Of a stretch of DNA of 64,000 nt, positions 43,625 to 51,890 are shown one piece after another. The position numbers and the translations under genes are program-made. Source of the DNA: Kutzneria buriramensis (GTDB lineage: Bacteria > Actinomycetota > Actinomycetes > Mycobacteriales > Pseudonocardiaceae); contig NZ_QUNO01000010.1 in the NCBI RefSeq assembly GCF_003387475.1, positions 1 to 64,000 on the forward strand, written 5' to 3'. A model generated the notes under the pieces. The model had not been told where the DNA came from, did not search any database, and saw only the letters and a list, made by a program, of their open reading frames with translations. Position 1 is the first letter of the stretch. Every line of letters begins with the position of its first letter.

Positions 43625-45697
43625 ATGCCTGTCGACGCCCGCGTCGAGGTCGCCACCCACTGCCCGTACTGCGCGCTCCAGTGCGGCATGGCGGTGAGCG
43701 AGGACCGGTCTGTCTCGCCGCGAGACTTCCCGACCAACCGCGGCGGTCTCTGTCAGAAAGGGTGGACCTCGGCGAGCCTGCTGACCACACCCGGCCGGCT
43801 CACCACCCCGCTGCTGCGGGAGCGCCGCGACGCGCCGCTGCGGCCGGTCGGCTGGACCGAGGCCCTGGACTATGTGGCCCTGCGCCTGCACGAACTGCGC
43901 GACCGGCACGGCCCGGACGCGGTCGGCGTGTTCGGCGGCGGCGGGCTGACCAACGAGAAGGCCTACCTGCTGGGCAAGTTCGCCCGGGTCGCGCTGGGCA
44001 CGTCGAAGATCGACTACAACGGCCGGTTCTGCATGTCGTCGGCGGCCGCGGCGGGCATCAAGGCGTTCGGCGTGGACCGCGGGCTGCCGTTCCCGGTCGC
44101 CGACCTCGCCGACGCGGACGCGATCCTGCTGGTCGGGGCCAATGTCGCCGAGACCATGCCGCCGTTCATGCGGCACGTGCGACCGGCCGCGGACAAGGGC
44201 GGCCTGATCGTGGTCGACCCGCGCCGCACGGCCACGGCCGAGGCCGCCGCGCTGCACCTGCAACCCGCGCCCGGCACGGATCTCGCGCTGGCACTGGGAA
44301 TGCTGCACGCCGTCGTCGCCGACGGGCTGCTCCAGCACAGCTACATCACCGATCGCACAACGGGTTTCGACGAAGTGTGGCGGATCGCCGCGGCCTGGTG
44401 GCCGGAGCGGGTGGAGCGGATCACCGGCGTGCCGGCGGCCGACCAGCGCGCGGCCGTCGCGCTGCTGGCCAAGGCGCGCAACGCATACGTGCTCACCGCG
44501 CGGGGCACCGAGCAGCACGCCACCGGCGTCGCGACGGTGTCCGCGTGGATCAACCTGTGCCTCGCGCTGGGCCTGTGCGGCCGCGCTGGCTCGGGCTTCG
44601 GCTGCCTGACCGGGCAGGGCAATGGTCAGGGCGGGCGGGAGCACGGGCAGAAGGCCGATCAGCTGCCGGGCTACCGCAAGATCGACGACCCGACGGCACG
44701 GGCACACGTGGCCGGCGTCTGGGGTGTCGATCCGGCGGAGCTGCCCGGGCCCGGCCCGTCGGCGTACGAATTGCTGGATTCGTTGGGAACCGAACGGGGT
44801 CCGAAGGCGCTGTTGACGTTCGGCAGCAATCTCGTGGTGTCAGCGCCGCGCGCCGGCCACATCGCCGACCGGCTCGATTCCCTCGAACTTCTGGTCACCG
44901 CCGACTTCATACTGTCCGAAACCGCGGCGGTCGCGGACGTCGTCTTCCCGGTCACCCAGTGGGCCGAGGAAAGCGGCACGATGACCAACCTCGAGGGCCG
45001 GATCCTGCTGCGCGGCAAGGCCGTCACGCCGCCCGACGGCGTGCGTACGGATCTCGATGTGCTGAACGGCCTGGCTATCCGACTCGGCCAACCGGAGGAG
45101 CGTTTTCCGACCGATCCGGAAACCGTTTTCGCCGAACTCGGCCGCGCCTCCGCCGGCGGTCCCGCCGACTATTCGGGAATCAGCTACGACCGGCTGCGCG
45201 ACGGCGAGGCGCTGCACTGGCCGGTGCCCGCGGCCGATCATCCCGGCACGCCAAGGCTTTTCCTGGATCGGTTCGGCCACCCCGACGGCCGGGCCCGGTT
45301 CCAGCCGGTCGAGCACACCGGCCCGGCCGAGCCGCCGGATCCGGAGTTCCCGTTGCACGCCACCACCGGACGCGTGCTCCAGCACTACCAGTCCGGCGCG
45401 CAGACCCGCCGCGTGCCGGAACTGCTGGACGCCAGCCCCGAGGCGTTCGTCGAGGTCCACCCGGACACCGCCCTGCGCCTCGGTGTCCAGGATGGACAGT
45501 GGGCGACCGTGACGTCCCGGCGCGGCTCGGTGCGCGCCCGGGCCCGCTACGTGCCGACCATCCGGCCGGACACCGTGTTCCTGCCGTTCCACTTCCCCGG
45601 CGCGCAGCGCGCCAACCTGATCACCAACCCGGCGCTCGACCCGACCAGCCGCATGCCCGAGTTCAAGGTGTGCGCCGTGCGGCTGGGGCCGGCATGA
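43625..45697 (+). CDS. nasA: Assimilatory nitrate reductase catalytic subunit
   Basis: Molybdopterin oxidoreductase of 690 residues (NasA/NarB type) that reduces nitrate to nitrite in the cytosol. An N-terminal [4Fe-4S] site is formed by C13-x2-C16-x3-C20-x22-C43. Mo-bis-MGD binding follows (NEKAYLLGKFARVALGT, VVDPRRTATAEAA, GLCGRAGSGFGCLTGQGNGQGG). The C-terminal MopB domain has TGRVLQHYQSGAQTRR and HPDTALRLGVQDG. No Tat signal, as expected for the assimilatory enzyme. ATG 43625 has GGAGG 6-7 nt upstream. The stop overlaps the next start (ATGA). Symbol follows the Klebsiella scheme; other organisms use nasC or narB for the same subunit. Confidence 0.94.
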   Translation: MPVDARVEVATHCPYCALQCGMAVSEDRSVSPRDFPTNRGGLCQKGWTSASLLTTPGRLTTPLLRERRDAPLRPVGWTEALDYVALRLHELRDRHGPDAVGVFGGGGLTNEKAYLLGKFARVALGTSKIDYNGRFCMSSAAAAGIKAFGVDRGLPFPVADLADADAILLVGANVAETMPPFMRHVRPAADKGGLIVVDPRRTATAEAAALHLQPAPGTDLALALGMLHAVVADGLLQHSYITDRTTGFDEVWRIAAAWWPERVERITGVPAADQRAAVALLAKARNAYVLTARGTEQHATGVATVSAWINLCLALGLCGRAGSGFGCLTGQGNGQGGREHGQKADQLPGYRKIDDPTARAHVAGVWGVDPAELPGPGPSAYELLDSLGTERGPKALLTFGSNLVVSAPRAGHIADRLDSLELLVTADFILSETAAVADVVFPVTQWAEESGTMTNLEGRILLRGKAVTPPDGVRTDLDVLNGLAIRLGQPEERFPTDPETVFAELGRASAGGPADYSGISYDRLRDGEALHWPVPAADHPGTPRLFLDRFGHPDGRARFQPVEHTGPAEPPDPEFPLHATTGRVLQHYQSGAQTRRVPELLDASPEAFVEVHPDTALRLGVQDGQWATVTSRRGSVRARARYVPTIRPDTVFLPFHFPGAQRANLITNPALDPTSRMPEFKVCAVRLGPA

Positions 45698-47160
45698 AGA
45701 TCACCATCGTCGGATACGGCATGGCCGGCGCCCGCCTCGCCGACCACCTGCGCGGTTCGGGCGCGTCGATCACCGTGATCGGCGCGGAGAAACACCCCGC
45801 GTACAACCGGATCCTGCTCTCGAACGTGGTCGCCGGCTCGATGGCCCCGGCGAGCGTGCTGCTGCACGCGCCGGACTGGGCCGCCGACAACGGCATCGAT
45901 CTCCGGCTCGGCGTCGCCGTCGCGGCGATCGATCCCGGCGCACACCGGATCCGCCTGACCGATGAGTCCACTGTGGACTACGACGCGCTGGTGCTGGCCA
46001 CCGGCAGCAACTCGTGGATTCCGCCGACGGACGGCCTGGTCACGGACGAGGGCACGCTCGCGCCCGGCGTCGTCGCCTTCCGCAACCTCGACGACTGCCG
46101 CCAGATCGTCGACCTGGCCACGCGCGACACGCCCGTCGCCGTGATCGGCGGCGGCCTGCTCGGGCTGGAGGCGGCCCGCGGCCTGGCCGGTCGCGGCTGC
46201 GCGGTGACCGTGGTGCACGCCGTCAGCCACCTCATGGAACGGCAGTTGGATCCGGCCGGCGGGCATGTGCTGGCCCGGGTGCTCGGCGCCATGGGCCTCG
46301 AGTTCCGGCTCGGCCAGGTGGCCACGAACTACTTGCCGGGCAAGGGTCTCCAGCTCGACGACGGCTCGCTGGTCGCGGCCGAGCTGGTGGTGGTGTCCGC
46401 CGGCGCCCGTCCCGAGACCTCCCTCGCCGAGGCCGCCGGCGTTGCCGTGGACCACGGCATTCTCATCGACGACTCGTTACGCACCAGCGCCCCCGACGTG
46501 TACGCGATCGGCGACTGCACAAGGCATCCCGGCACCGTCGGCGGCCTCGTGCAGCCGGCCTGGGAGCAGGCGGCGGCGCTGGCCAAGTTGTTGACCGGGG
46601 CGGACCCGCAGGCCCGCTACCGGGGCACGGCATCGGTGACCCGGCTCAAGACCCGCGGCGTGGACCTGGCCTCGATGGGCGAGGTGCACGTGGAGCCGCA
46701 CACCACCGACGCCGAGGTCATCCGGCTGGAGGACCCCAGTCGCGGCCGCTACACCAAACTCGTGCTGCGTGACGACCGGGTCACGGGCGCGATCGTGCTG
46801 GGGGCGCCCGACGTGGCCGCCGCCGTCACGCAGCTGCACGACCGGGGCACACCCGCCCCGCCCGACCGGATGGCGCTGCTGCTGGGCCGCGCCATGCCCG
46901 CCGGGGAACCGTCGTCAGATCCGGCGGCGCTGCCGGCATCGACGGTGATCTGCCGCTGCAACACCGTCGACCTGGGCGGCCTGCTCGGCGCGTGGCGCGA
47001 CGGCGCCCGGTCGTTCGACTGCCTGGTCAGCACCACCAAGGCCGGCACCGGCTGCGGCAGCTGTCGGGACACCGTCAGCGCGCTGTCGCAACGGCTGGCC
47101 GAGCAGAACCCCCATCCCGATCCCGATCCCGATCCCGAGAAGTTGGGCTGCAACACATGA
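45694..47160 (+). CDS. nasC: FAD-dependent NAD(P)H electron-transfer subunit of nitrate reductase
   Basis: Flavoprotein of 488 residues. N-terminal FAD motif VGYGMAGARLADHL, then NAD(P) motif VIGGGLLGLEAARGLAGRG near 150, and YAIGDCTRHPG. The C-terminal BFD-like [2Fe-2S] domain has paired cysteines C-R-C (about 420, 422) and C-G-S-C (about 453, 456). Such subunits pass electrons from NADH or NADPH to the nitrate reductase; the layout resembles the N-terminal half of NirB without siroheme domains. The C-terminus has a short Pro-Asp tandem repeat from repeated CCCGAT. Overlaps both neighbours by 4 nt. Confidence 0.9.
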   Translation: MKITIVGYGMAGARLADHLRGSGASITVIGAEKHPAYNRILLSNVVAGSMAPASVLLHAPDWAADNGIDLRLGVAVAAIDPGAHRIRLTDESTVDYDALVLATGSNSWIPPTDGLVTDEGTLAPGVVAFRNLDDCRQIVDLATRDTPVAVIGGGLLGLEAARGLAGRGCAVTVVHAVSHLMERQLDPAGGHVLARVLGAMGLEFRLGQVATNYLPGKGLQLDDGSLVAAELVVVSAGARPETSLAEAAGVAVDHGILIDDSLRTSAPDVYAIGDCTRHPGTVGGLVQPAWEQAAALAKLLTGADPQARYRGTASVTRLKTRGVDLASMGEVHVEPHTTDAEVIRLEDPSRGRYTKLVLRDDRVTGAIVLGAPDVAAAVTQLHDRGTPAPPDRMALLLGRAMPAGEPSSDPAALPASTVICRCNTVDLGGLLGAWRDGARSFDCLVSTTKAGTGCGSCRDTVSALSQRLAEQNPHPDPDPDPEKLGCNT

Positions 47161-48515
47161 CCACTACCGAGGCACCCCTCCGCGCCGGCCGCACCTGGAT
47201 CCAGCAGTGGGACCCCGAGGACGAGGGGTTCTGGGCGGCCACCGGCCGCCGCATCGCCAACCGCAACCTGATCTTCTCCATCTTCTCCGAGCACCTGGGC
47301 TTCTCGCTCTGGGGCATCTGGAGCGTGGTGGTGCTGTCGCTGCCCGCCGCCGGCTTCGCCTTCACCGTGGACCAGAAGTTCTGGCTGGTCGCGTTGCCCA
47401 ACCTGGTCGGCGCCGCGCTTCGGCTGCCCTACACGTTCGCGGTGCCGCGCTTCGGCGGCCGCAACTGGGCCATCTTCAGCTCGGTGATGCTGCTGGTCCC
47501 ATGCGCGCTGCTCACGGTCGCCGTCGGCACGCACGCCAGCTTCGGGTTCTTCCTGTTCGCGGCGGCCACCGCGGGCGTGGGCGGCGGCAACTTCGCGTCG
47601 TCGATGACCAACATCTCGTTCTTCTACCCGGAGAGCCGCAAGGGGTTCGCGCTCGGCCTGAACGCCGCCGGCGGTAACCTCGGGGCCGCGGTGGTGCAGC
47701 TGGTCATCCCGCTGGTGATCTCCGCGACGACGGGTGTCGGGCTCGCGGTCGCCGGCCTGTTCTACATGCCGTTCGTGATCGCGGCGGCGATCTGCTCGGC
47801 CCTGTACCAGGACAACCTGGCCACCGCCAAGTCCGACTTCCCGGCCCAGGCCGCGGCGGTCAAGCGGTCCCAGACGTGGGTGATGTCCTTCCTGTACATC
47901 GGTACCTTCGGCTCGTTCATCGGCTTCTCGGCGGCGCTGCCGCTGCTGATCCAGACGCAGTTCCCCACCGTGCACGGCACGTACTTCGCGTGGCTGGGCG
48001 CTCTGGTCGGGTCGCTCGCGCGGCCGACCGGCGGCTGGCTGGCCGACAAGGTCGGCGGCAGCCGGGTCACGCTGTGGAACTTCGTGCTGATGGGCGTGGC
48101 CGCCGCGGTGGTCGTGGCCGGCGAGCGGTCCGGCAGCTTCGGCCTGTTCTTCGGCGCGTTCCTGGTGCTGTTCGTGACGGCCGGCGTCGGCAACGGCTCC
48201 ACGTACCGGATGATCCCGGCGATCTTCGTGGCACAGGCCAAGCGCGAGACCGCCGAGGGCGCGGACGCCGCCGAGGCCGTGCGCAAGGGCAAGCGCGAGG
48301 CGGCCGCGGCGATCGGCATCGTGTCGGCGATCGGCGCGTTCGGCGGGTTCTTCGTGACCCGGATCATCGCCAGCTCGGTGGCCGCCACCAAGGCCGCCGA
48401 CAACGCCTTCTACGGCTTCATTGTGTTCTACGTGCTGTGCTTCGCCATCACCTGGTGGTTCTACCTGCGGCGCAGCTTCGCCTCGGCGCCCAGCCTGGCC
48501 ACCGCGAACGTCTAG
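47157..48515 (+). CDS. narK: Nitrate/nitrite transporter, NNP family (NarK type)
   Basis: MFS transporter of 452 residues with about 12 helices, predicted to import nitrate (and possibly export nitrite). The nitrate-signature motifs of the NNP family are present: SMTNISFFYPESRKGFALG and GNGSTYRMIP in the second half. ATG 47157 overlaps the previous stop (ATGA). It completes the uptake-to-reduction path; no nitrite reductase genes are in this window. A strong terminator follows at 48555. Confidence 0.95.
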   Translation: MTTTEAPLRAGRTWIQQWDPEDEGFWAATGRRIANRNLIFSIFSEHLGFSLWGIWSVVVLSLPAAGFAFTVDQKFWLVALPNLVGAALRLPYTFAVPRFGGRNWAIFSSVMLLVPCALLTVAVGTHASFGFFLFAAATAGVGGGNFASSMTNISFFYPESRKGFALGLNAAGGNLGAAVVQLVIPLVISATTGVGLAVAGLFYMPFVIAAAICSALYQDNLATAKSDFPAQAAAVKRSQTWVMSFLYIGTFGSFIGFSAALPLLIQTQFPTVHGTYFAWLGALVGSLARPTGGWLADKVGGSRVTLWNFVLMGVAAAVVVAGERSGSFGLFFGAFLVLFVTAGVGNGSTYRMIPAIFVAQAKRETAEGADAAEAVRKGKREAAAAIGIVSAIGAFGGFFVTRIIASSVAATKAADNAFYGFIVFYVLCFAITWWFYLRRSFASAPSLATANV

Positions 48516-48554
48516 CGTTCTCACACACAGTTCCCAGGTAGCACCGCTCCGCTC

Positions 48555-48602
48555 ACAGCCTGCACTCAGTCGAGCCCGCGAGACTCGAGTGCAGGCTGTT
48601 TT
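48555..48602 (+). terminator. Intrinsic terminator of the nitrate operon
   Basis: 13-bp perfect stem (48555-48567 with 48587-48599), 19-nt loop, followed by TTTTC. Confidence 0.9.
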
Positions 48603-48629
48603 CTGTGTCGAGCGGAGAGGAACTCCAGC

Positions 48630-50060
48630 ATGGCGAGCGTTCTGGCCGCCCCGTCCGCGGCGCCGCCGCGACGATCCGTCGCGAAGATCGGCGTGGTCGC
48701 GGTGGTGGTGATCGCCGCGGCGGCGCTGCGGATGGCGTTCCTGAACTACGAGACCGGCGACTCGCGGATCTTCCTGTCCTGGTACGAGCACATCGCCTCC
48801 GGCGGCGGCTTCGCCGCGCTGAAGGACATCTCGTTCGCCAACTACAACGTCACCTACCTGTACGTGTTGGCGGCGCTGAGCTATCTGCCGGTGACGCCGC
48901 TGATCGGCATCAAGGTCGTGTCGGCGGCGTTCGACTTCCTGCTGGGGTACTTCGTCTACCGGATCGTGGCGCTGCGCTACCCCGGCAAGTGGTGGCCGGT
49001 GCTGGCCGGGGCGATCACCCTGTTCCTGCCGACCGTCGTCGTGAACGCCTCGATGTGGGGGCAGGCCGACGCCATGTACGCGGCGTTCGCCGTCGGCGGC
49101 GTGTACTTCGTGCTGCGTCGGCAGCCCTGGCTGGCCTGCGCGTTCATCGGCGTCGCGTTCGCGTTGAAGCTCCAGACGGTGTTCGTGTTCCCGGTGCTGC
49201 TTCTGTTGGTGCTGCTGCGTTTCGTGCCGTGGAAGGCGCTGCTGGCGATCCCGCTGGTGTACGTGGTGCTGGACATCCCGGCGCTGATCATCGGCACCAG
49301 TCCGTCGCAGCTGATCTCCGTGTACGTCTCGCAGACCGGGACCTTCGACCTGCTGACGTTGAACGCCCCCAACGTGTATGAGTACCTGGGGACGTCGGTG
49401 ACGTCGTCGCCGCTGCGCATCGCCGGGATCGTGGTGACCGGGGTGCTCGTGCTGGGGCTGATCGGCCTGGCGTGGTGGCGTCGGGTGCAGCTCACCCCGA
49501 CCCGGATCGTGCTGGCGGCAACGGTTTCCGTGCTGCTGGTGCCGTTCTTCCTGCCGGCCATGCATGAGCGGTACTTCTTCCTGGCCGATGCCATGACGGT
49601 GGTGGCGGCGTTCTACCTGCCGCGGCGGCTGTGGGCGCTGCCGGTGCTGGAGCAGTTCGCGTCGTTCTGCGCGTACCTGCCGTTCCTGCTGGGCAGCGGC
49701 GGTGGCGGCGGACGTGGTCGGCGTCCCGGCGGCGGTTTCCGCGGCGGCGGGCAGTTCCCCGGAGGCGGCTCAAGCTCAGGCGGCGGCTCGGGCTCAGGCG
49801 GATTCGGCGGTTCGGGGTCCGGCGGCTTTCCGGGCGGCTCCGGCGGCGGTTTCGGCGGCCGGCCCGGCGGCGGCGCGGCGCTCGGCTCCGGCGGGTTCGG
49901 GGGCGGCGGCTTCGGCGGCGGCGCCGTCAACACGTCCATGATCGACATGCGGATCCTGGCCACCGCCATGCTCGCCGCCCTGGTCCTCGCCCTCTGGGTC
50001 ACCATCCAGGAGTTCCGCCACGACCCCCGCGAGTCGCGCTCTCAGACAGAACGAATGTAG
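48630..50060 (+). CDS. Membrane glycosyltransferase (GT87/mannosyltransferase-like) with glycine-rich loop
   Basis: Multi-spanning protein of 476 residues, about 10 helices. N-terminal loop YETGDSRIFLSWYEHIAS and the GQADAMYA segment are typical of polyprenyl-phosphate-dependent GT-C enzymes; HERYFFLAD is the conserved late motif. A glycine/serine-rich segment (about 353-435) separates the last two helices, as in the GT39-like protein at 17599. The C-terminal DPRESRSQTERM is encoded by the dispersed repeat and includes the stop. GAGAGG lies 9 nt upstream of the ATG. Donor and acceptor unknown. Confidence 0.85.
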   Translation: MASVLAAPSAAPPRRSVAKIGVVAVVVIAAAALRMAFLNYETGDSRIFLSWYEHIASGGGFAALKDISFANYNVTYLYVLAALSYLPVTPLIGIKVVSAAFDFLLGYFVYRIVALRYPGKWWPVLAGAITLFLPTVVVNASMWGQADAMYAAFAVGGVYFVLRRQPWLACAFIGVAFALKLQTVFVFPVLLLLVLLRFVPWKALLAIPLVYVVLDIPALIIGTSPSQLISVYVSQTGTFDLLTLNAPNVYEYLGTSVTSSPLRIAGIVVTGVLVLGLIGLAWWRRVQLTPTRIVLAATVSVLLVPFFLPAMHERYFFLADAMTVVAAFYLPRRLWALPVLEQFASFCAYLPFLLGSGGGGGRGRRPGGGFRGGGQFPGGGSSSGGGSGSGGFGGSGSGGFPGGSGGGFGGRPGGGAALGSGGFGGGGFGGGAVNTSMIDMRILATAMLAALVLALWVTIQEFRHDPRESRSQTERM

Positions 50061-50076
50061 GTTTCAGGCAGAAAGG
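50023..50076 (+). repeat. Dispersed repeat, single arm overlapping a gene end
   Basis: Core ACCCCCGCGAGTCGCGCT at 50023-50040, then CTCAGACAGAACGAATGTAG with the gene's TAG stop, GTTTCAGGCAGAAA. It encodes the last 12 residues of the preceding protein and continues into the bidirectional terminator at 50072. Confidence 0.88.
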
Positions 50077-50101
50077 CGGCCCGCCTCGGCGGACCGCCTT
50101 T
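50072..50101 (+). terminator. Bidirectional terminator between convergent genes
   Basis: Stem AAAGGCGG (50072-50079) with CCGCCTTT (50094-50101); inner CCGCC/GGCGG pairs too. U-tract-like ends on both strands. Confidence 0.8.
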
Positions 50102-50104
50102 CCC

Positions 50105-51598
50105 TCAGAACGGCCAGATGTCCCGGCCCCCGGCCTCCATCAGCGGCACCATGCCGAACGCCGCGTCGGACAGGCCACCGAACGTGAACCGCCCTTCAGT
50201 GTGCCCGAACTCGTAGCCGGCCAGGTTCCACGTGTAGACCGGCACGCCGGCCGGCACCACCGCGGTCGGCAGCGTGCGGCCGTTGTGCTGCTCGTCCGTC
50301 ACGATGACCACGCGGTCGTGGCCACGGTAGAACTTCCGCAGCGCGCCGACCGTGTCCGTGCCGCCGAGGTCGCTGAACCGCTTCTGCACCACCGGCAGCA
50401 CCGACTCGCCCGACCGCAGCGCGACCCGCGCCGCCGTGCTGCCGAACTGCACCAGCTCCGCCTTCGCCGCGCGCCGCGCGATCGCCGTGCCGAACACCGC
50501 CGCCGCGTCCGCCCTGGTCAGGTCGGAGTTGCGGGACACCTTGCTGTAGAACATCGATCCCGACCGGTCGACCAGCACCAGCGTGCGGCCCGGCAGGCTC
50601 GGCACGTTGGCCAGGCTGGCGTCGAGCGCCCGCTCCAGCGCCCACGCCCAGCGCAGCGACGGGGCCGCCCGGTACGCCGACAGGAACCGCATCGGCAGCT
50701 GCCGGGACCGCGCCACCTGCTCGGGATCCGCCAGCTTCGCCGCGACCGTCGCCGCCACGTCGTCCGGGACGCCCGCCTGGTCGAAGTTGCGTAGGTTCCG
50801 CAGCAGCGCCATGTAGCCCATGGTCGGGATCAGCGCCGTCCAGACCTCCGCCGTCAGCGGGCCCTGGAGCCAGCCGGCGACCGCCTCCCACGTCATGCCG
50901 GCGCCCTTGAGCACCGCCACGGCGTCGCCCGCGAACAGCTCACGGCGGCGCTCCACCGGCCACGCCAGCAGTTCCTCGCGCGCCTTGACCACCGGCAGAT
51001 TCGTGGGGATTTCCGCCACGTTTCCGTATCGACGGTCGAGGGCGTGCGTGAACAGCGCACCCTGCCAGTTCTCCGCCGGCTTCGGGTGCGTCAGGTTCAG
51101 CACGTCGCCCATTCGGACGCCGCGCGCCTCACTGTCCCACTTCAGCAGCGAACGCTCGTCATAAAGGCGGCGCACCGCGTCGCCGATACCGCGCCGAACC
51201 GGCTTCGGAATCGCGCGTCCGTGCCGCGCCAGCCAATAGGACAGGAACTCACCCGGCTCATCCGCCCGCTGGAGAACCGAATTCACGACCTGACGGGTCA
51301 GACCGGGTTCGGTGCGGGCGTGCGCGAATTCCGCCGCGCCCACGATCGACGCCGAGCGCATGTTCGCGGTGCCGCGGAGCCAGCCGAGCAGCCGCGCCGT
51401 CCACTCCGGGTCCTCGACCGTCGCGGTACGCACGAGCTGCGTGAACCGGTCGTCCCGCTGCTCGGCGGTCTCGTAGAAGCTGCGCTCGCCGACCATGTTC
51501 GCCACGGCGAGCAGGAACAGCTCGTGCTTGACGCCGCGCTTGAGCGCCACGCCACCCTCGTGCGTGACCGGTCGACGCAGCACGTTGAACTTGGCCAT
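50105..51598 (-). CDS. rsr: TROVE/vWA domain Ro60 orthologue (Rsr)
   Basis: Bacterial Ro protein of 497 residues. The N-terminal TROVE domain (about 15-330; HEGGVALKRGVKHELFLLAVANM, FLSYWLARHGRAIPKPVRRG) forms the HEAT-like ring that binds Y RNA and misfolded RNA ends. The C-terminal von Willebrand A domain has the MIDAS motif DRSGSM (about 345) and VIVTDEQHNG. Bacterial Rsr works with exoribonucleases such as PNPase, guided by Y RNA. Start ATG 51598, the first codon of MAKFNVLRRP. A permuted tRNA-like RNA lies about 50 nt upstream on the same strand and is the likely Y RNA. No RtcB gene in the window. Confidence 0.93.
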   Translation of the reverse strand: MAKFNVLRRPVTHEGGVALKRGVKHELFLLAVANMVGERSFYETAEQRDDRFTQLVRTATVEDPEWTARLLGWLRGTANMRSASIVGAAEFAHARTEPGLTRQVVNSVLQRADEPGEFLSYWLARHGRAIPKPVRRGIGDAVRRLYDERSLLKWDSEARGVRMGDVLNLTHPKPAENWQGALFTHALDRRYGNVAEIPTNLPVVKAREELLAWPVERRRELFAGDAVAVLKGAGMTWEAVAGWLQGPLTAEVWTALIPTMGYMALLRNLRNFDQAGVPDDVAATVAAKLADPEQVARSRQLPMRFLSAYRAAPSLRWAWALERALDASLANVPSLPGRTLVLVDRSGSMFYSKVSRNSDLTRADAAAVFGTAIARRAAKAELVQFGSTAARVALRSGESVLPVVQKRFSDLGGTDTVGALRKFYRGHDRVVIVTDEQHNGRTLPTAVVPAGVPVYTWNLAGYEFGHTEGRFTFGGLSDAAFGMVPLMEAGGRDIWPF

Positions 51599-51645
51599 TT
51601 GTTCCTACCCCCTTTCGGCGATCGCGGACGCGTCCGAGATCAATG

Positions 51646-51750
51646 TCGGTGACGGTTTTTATGCCAACTGCTCTGCCAATTGAGCTACCGGTTGCCCGGG
51701 CGGGACTCGAACCCGCAACCCGTCGATCCGGAAGTAACCGTCGCCTGCGC
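51646..51750 (-). ncRNA. Permuted tRNA-like Y RNA (YrlA-like) upstream of rsr
   Basis: Read on the minus strand: outer stem GACGGTT (51742-51736) with AACCGTC (51657-51651), extended by GG/CC across a C-A mismatch. Inside, a T-arm (51716-51700: GCGGG, loop TTCGAGT, CCCGC), then a 4-bp stem CCGG/CCGG closed by the GNRA loop GCAA (51699-51688), then a D-arm (51685-51670: GCTC, AATTGGCA, GAGC). So T-arm precedes D-arm and the acceptor is replaced by a capped helix: a circularly permuted tRNA fold with the anticodon side open to the outer stem. This is the design of bacterial YrlA RNAs, whose bulged outer helix binds Ro. Ends are approximate. Confidence 0.8.
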
Positions 51751-51840
51751 ACCGGACACGCCCGCGACCAGCACTCCCGAGTTCATTCACGCCCGACAGT
51801 GTTTTCATTAGAGGAAGTAACCGTTGGGCTTCGCACCGGA
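51730..51840 (-). repeat. Direct repeat upstream of the Y RNA
   Basis: GGAAGTAACCG at 51730-51740 and 51813-51823, each followed within 8-9 nt by CGCACCGGA (plus strand), a similarity over about 28 bp. The left copy is the 5' strand of the Y RNA stem; the right copy has no matching 3' strand nearby and may be a remnant of a second Y RNA or a promoter element. Confidence 0.55.
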
Positions 51841-51890
51841 AGTGCTCCGCAATGCTAGATCTCTCGGCGCGTCGCGCGCGACGGATTTAC

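Noticed and set aside
47114-47143. CCCGAT tandem repeat as a regulatory or recombination site
   Set aside because: It encodes a short Pro-Asp tail of the electron-transfer protein; probably slippage-prone coding sequence only.
43357-47160. A single 1267-residue frame across the nitrate operon
   Set aside because: Its first two thirds are a shadow of nasA in another frame; only the part from 45694 is real and starts at an ATGA overlap.
51660-51720. Ordinary tRNA gene on the minus strand
   Set aside because: T-arm and D-arm are in the wrong order for a tRNA, there is no anticodon stem-loop between them and no paired acceptor ends; the permuted Y RNA model explains it.
51258-51752. Open frame with residues GSSPARATGSSIGRA
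   Set aside because: These residues are the translated tRNA-like sequence; the frame is a shadow across the Y RNA and the antisense of rsr.
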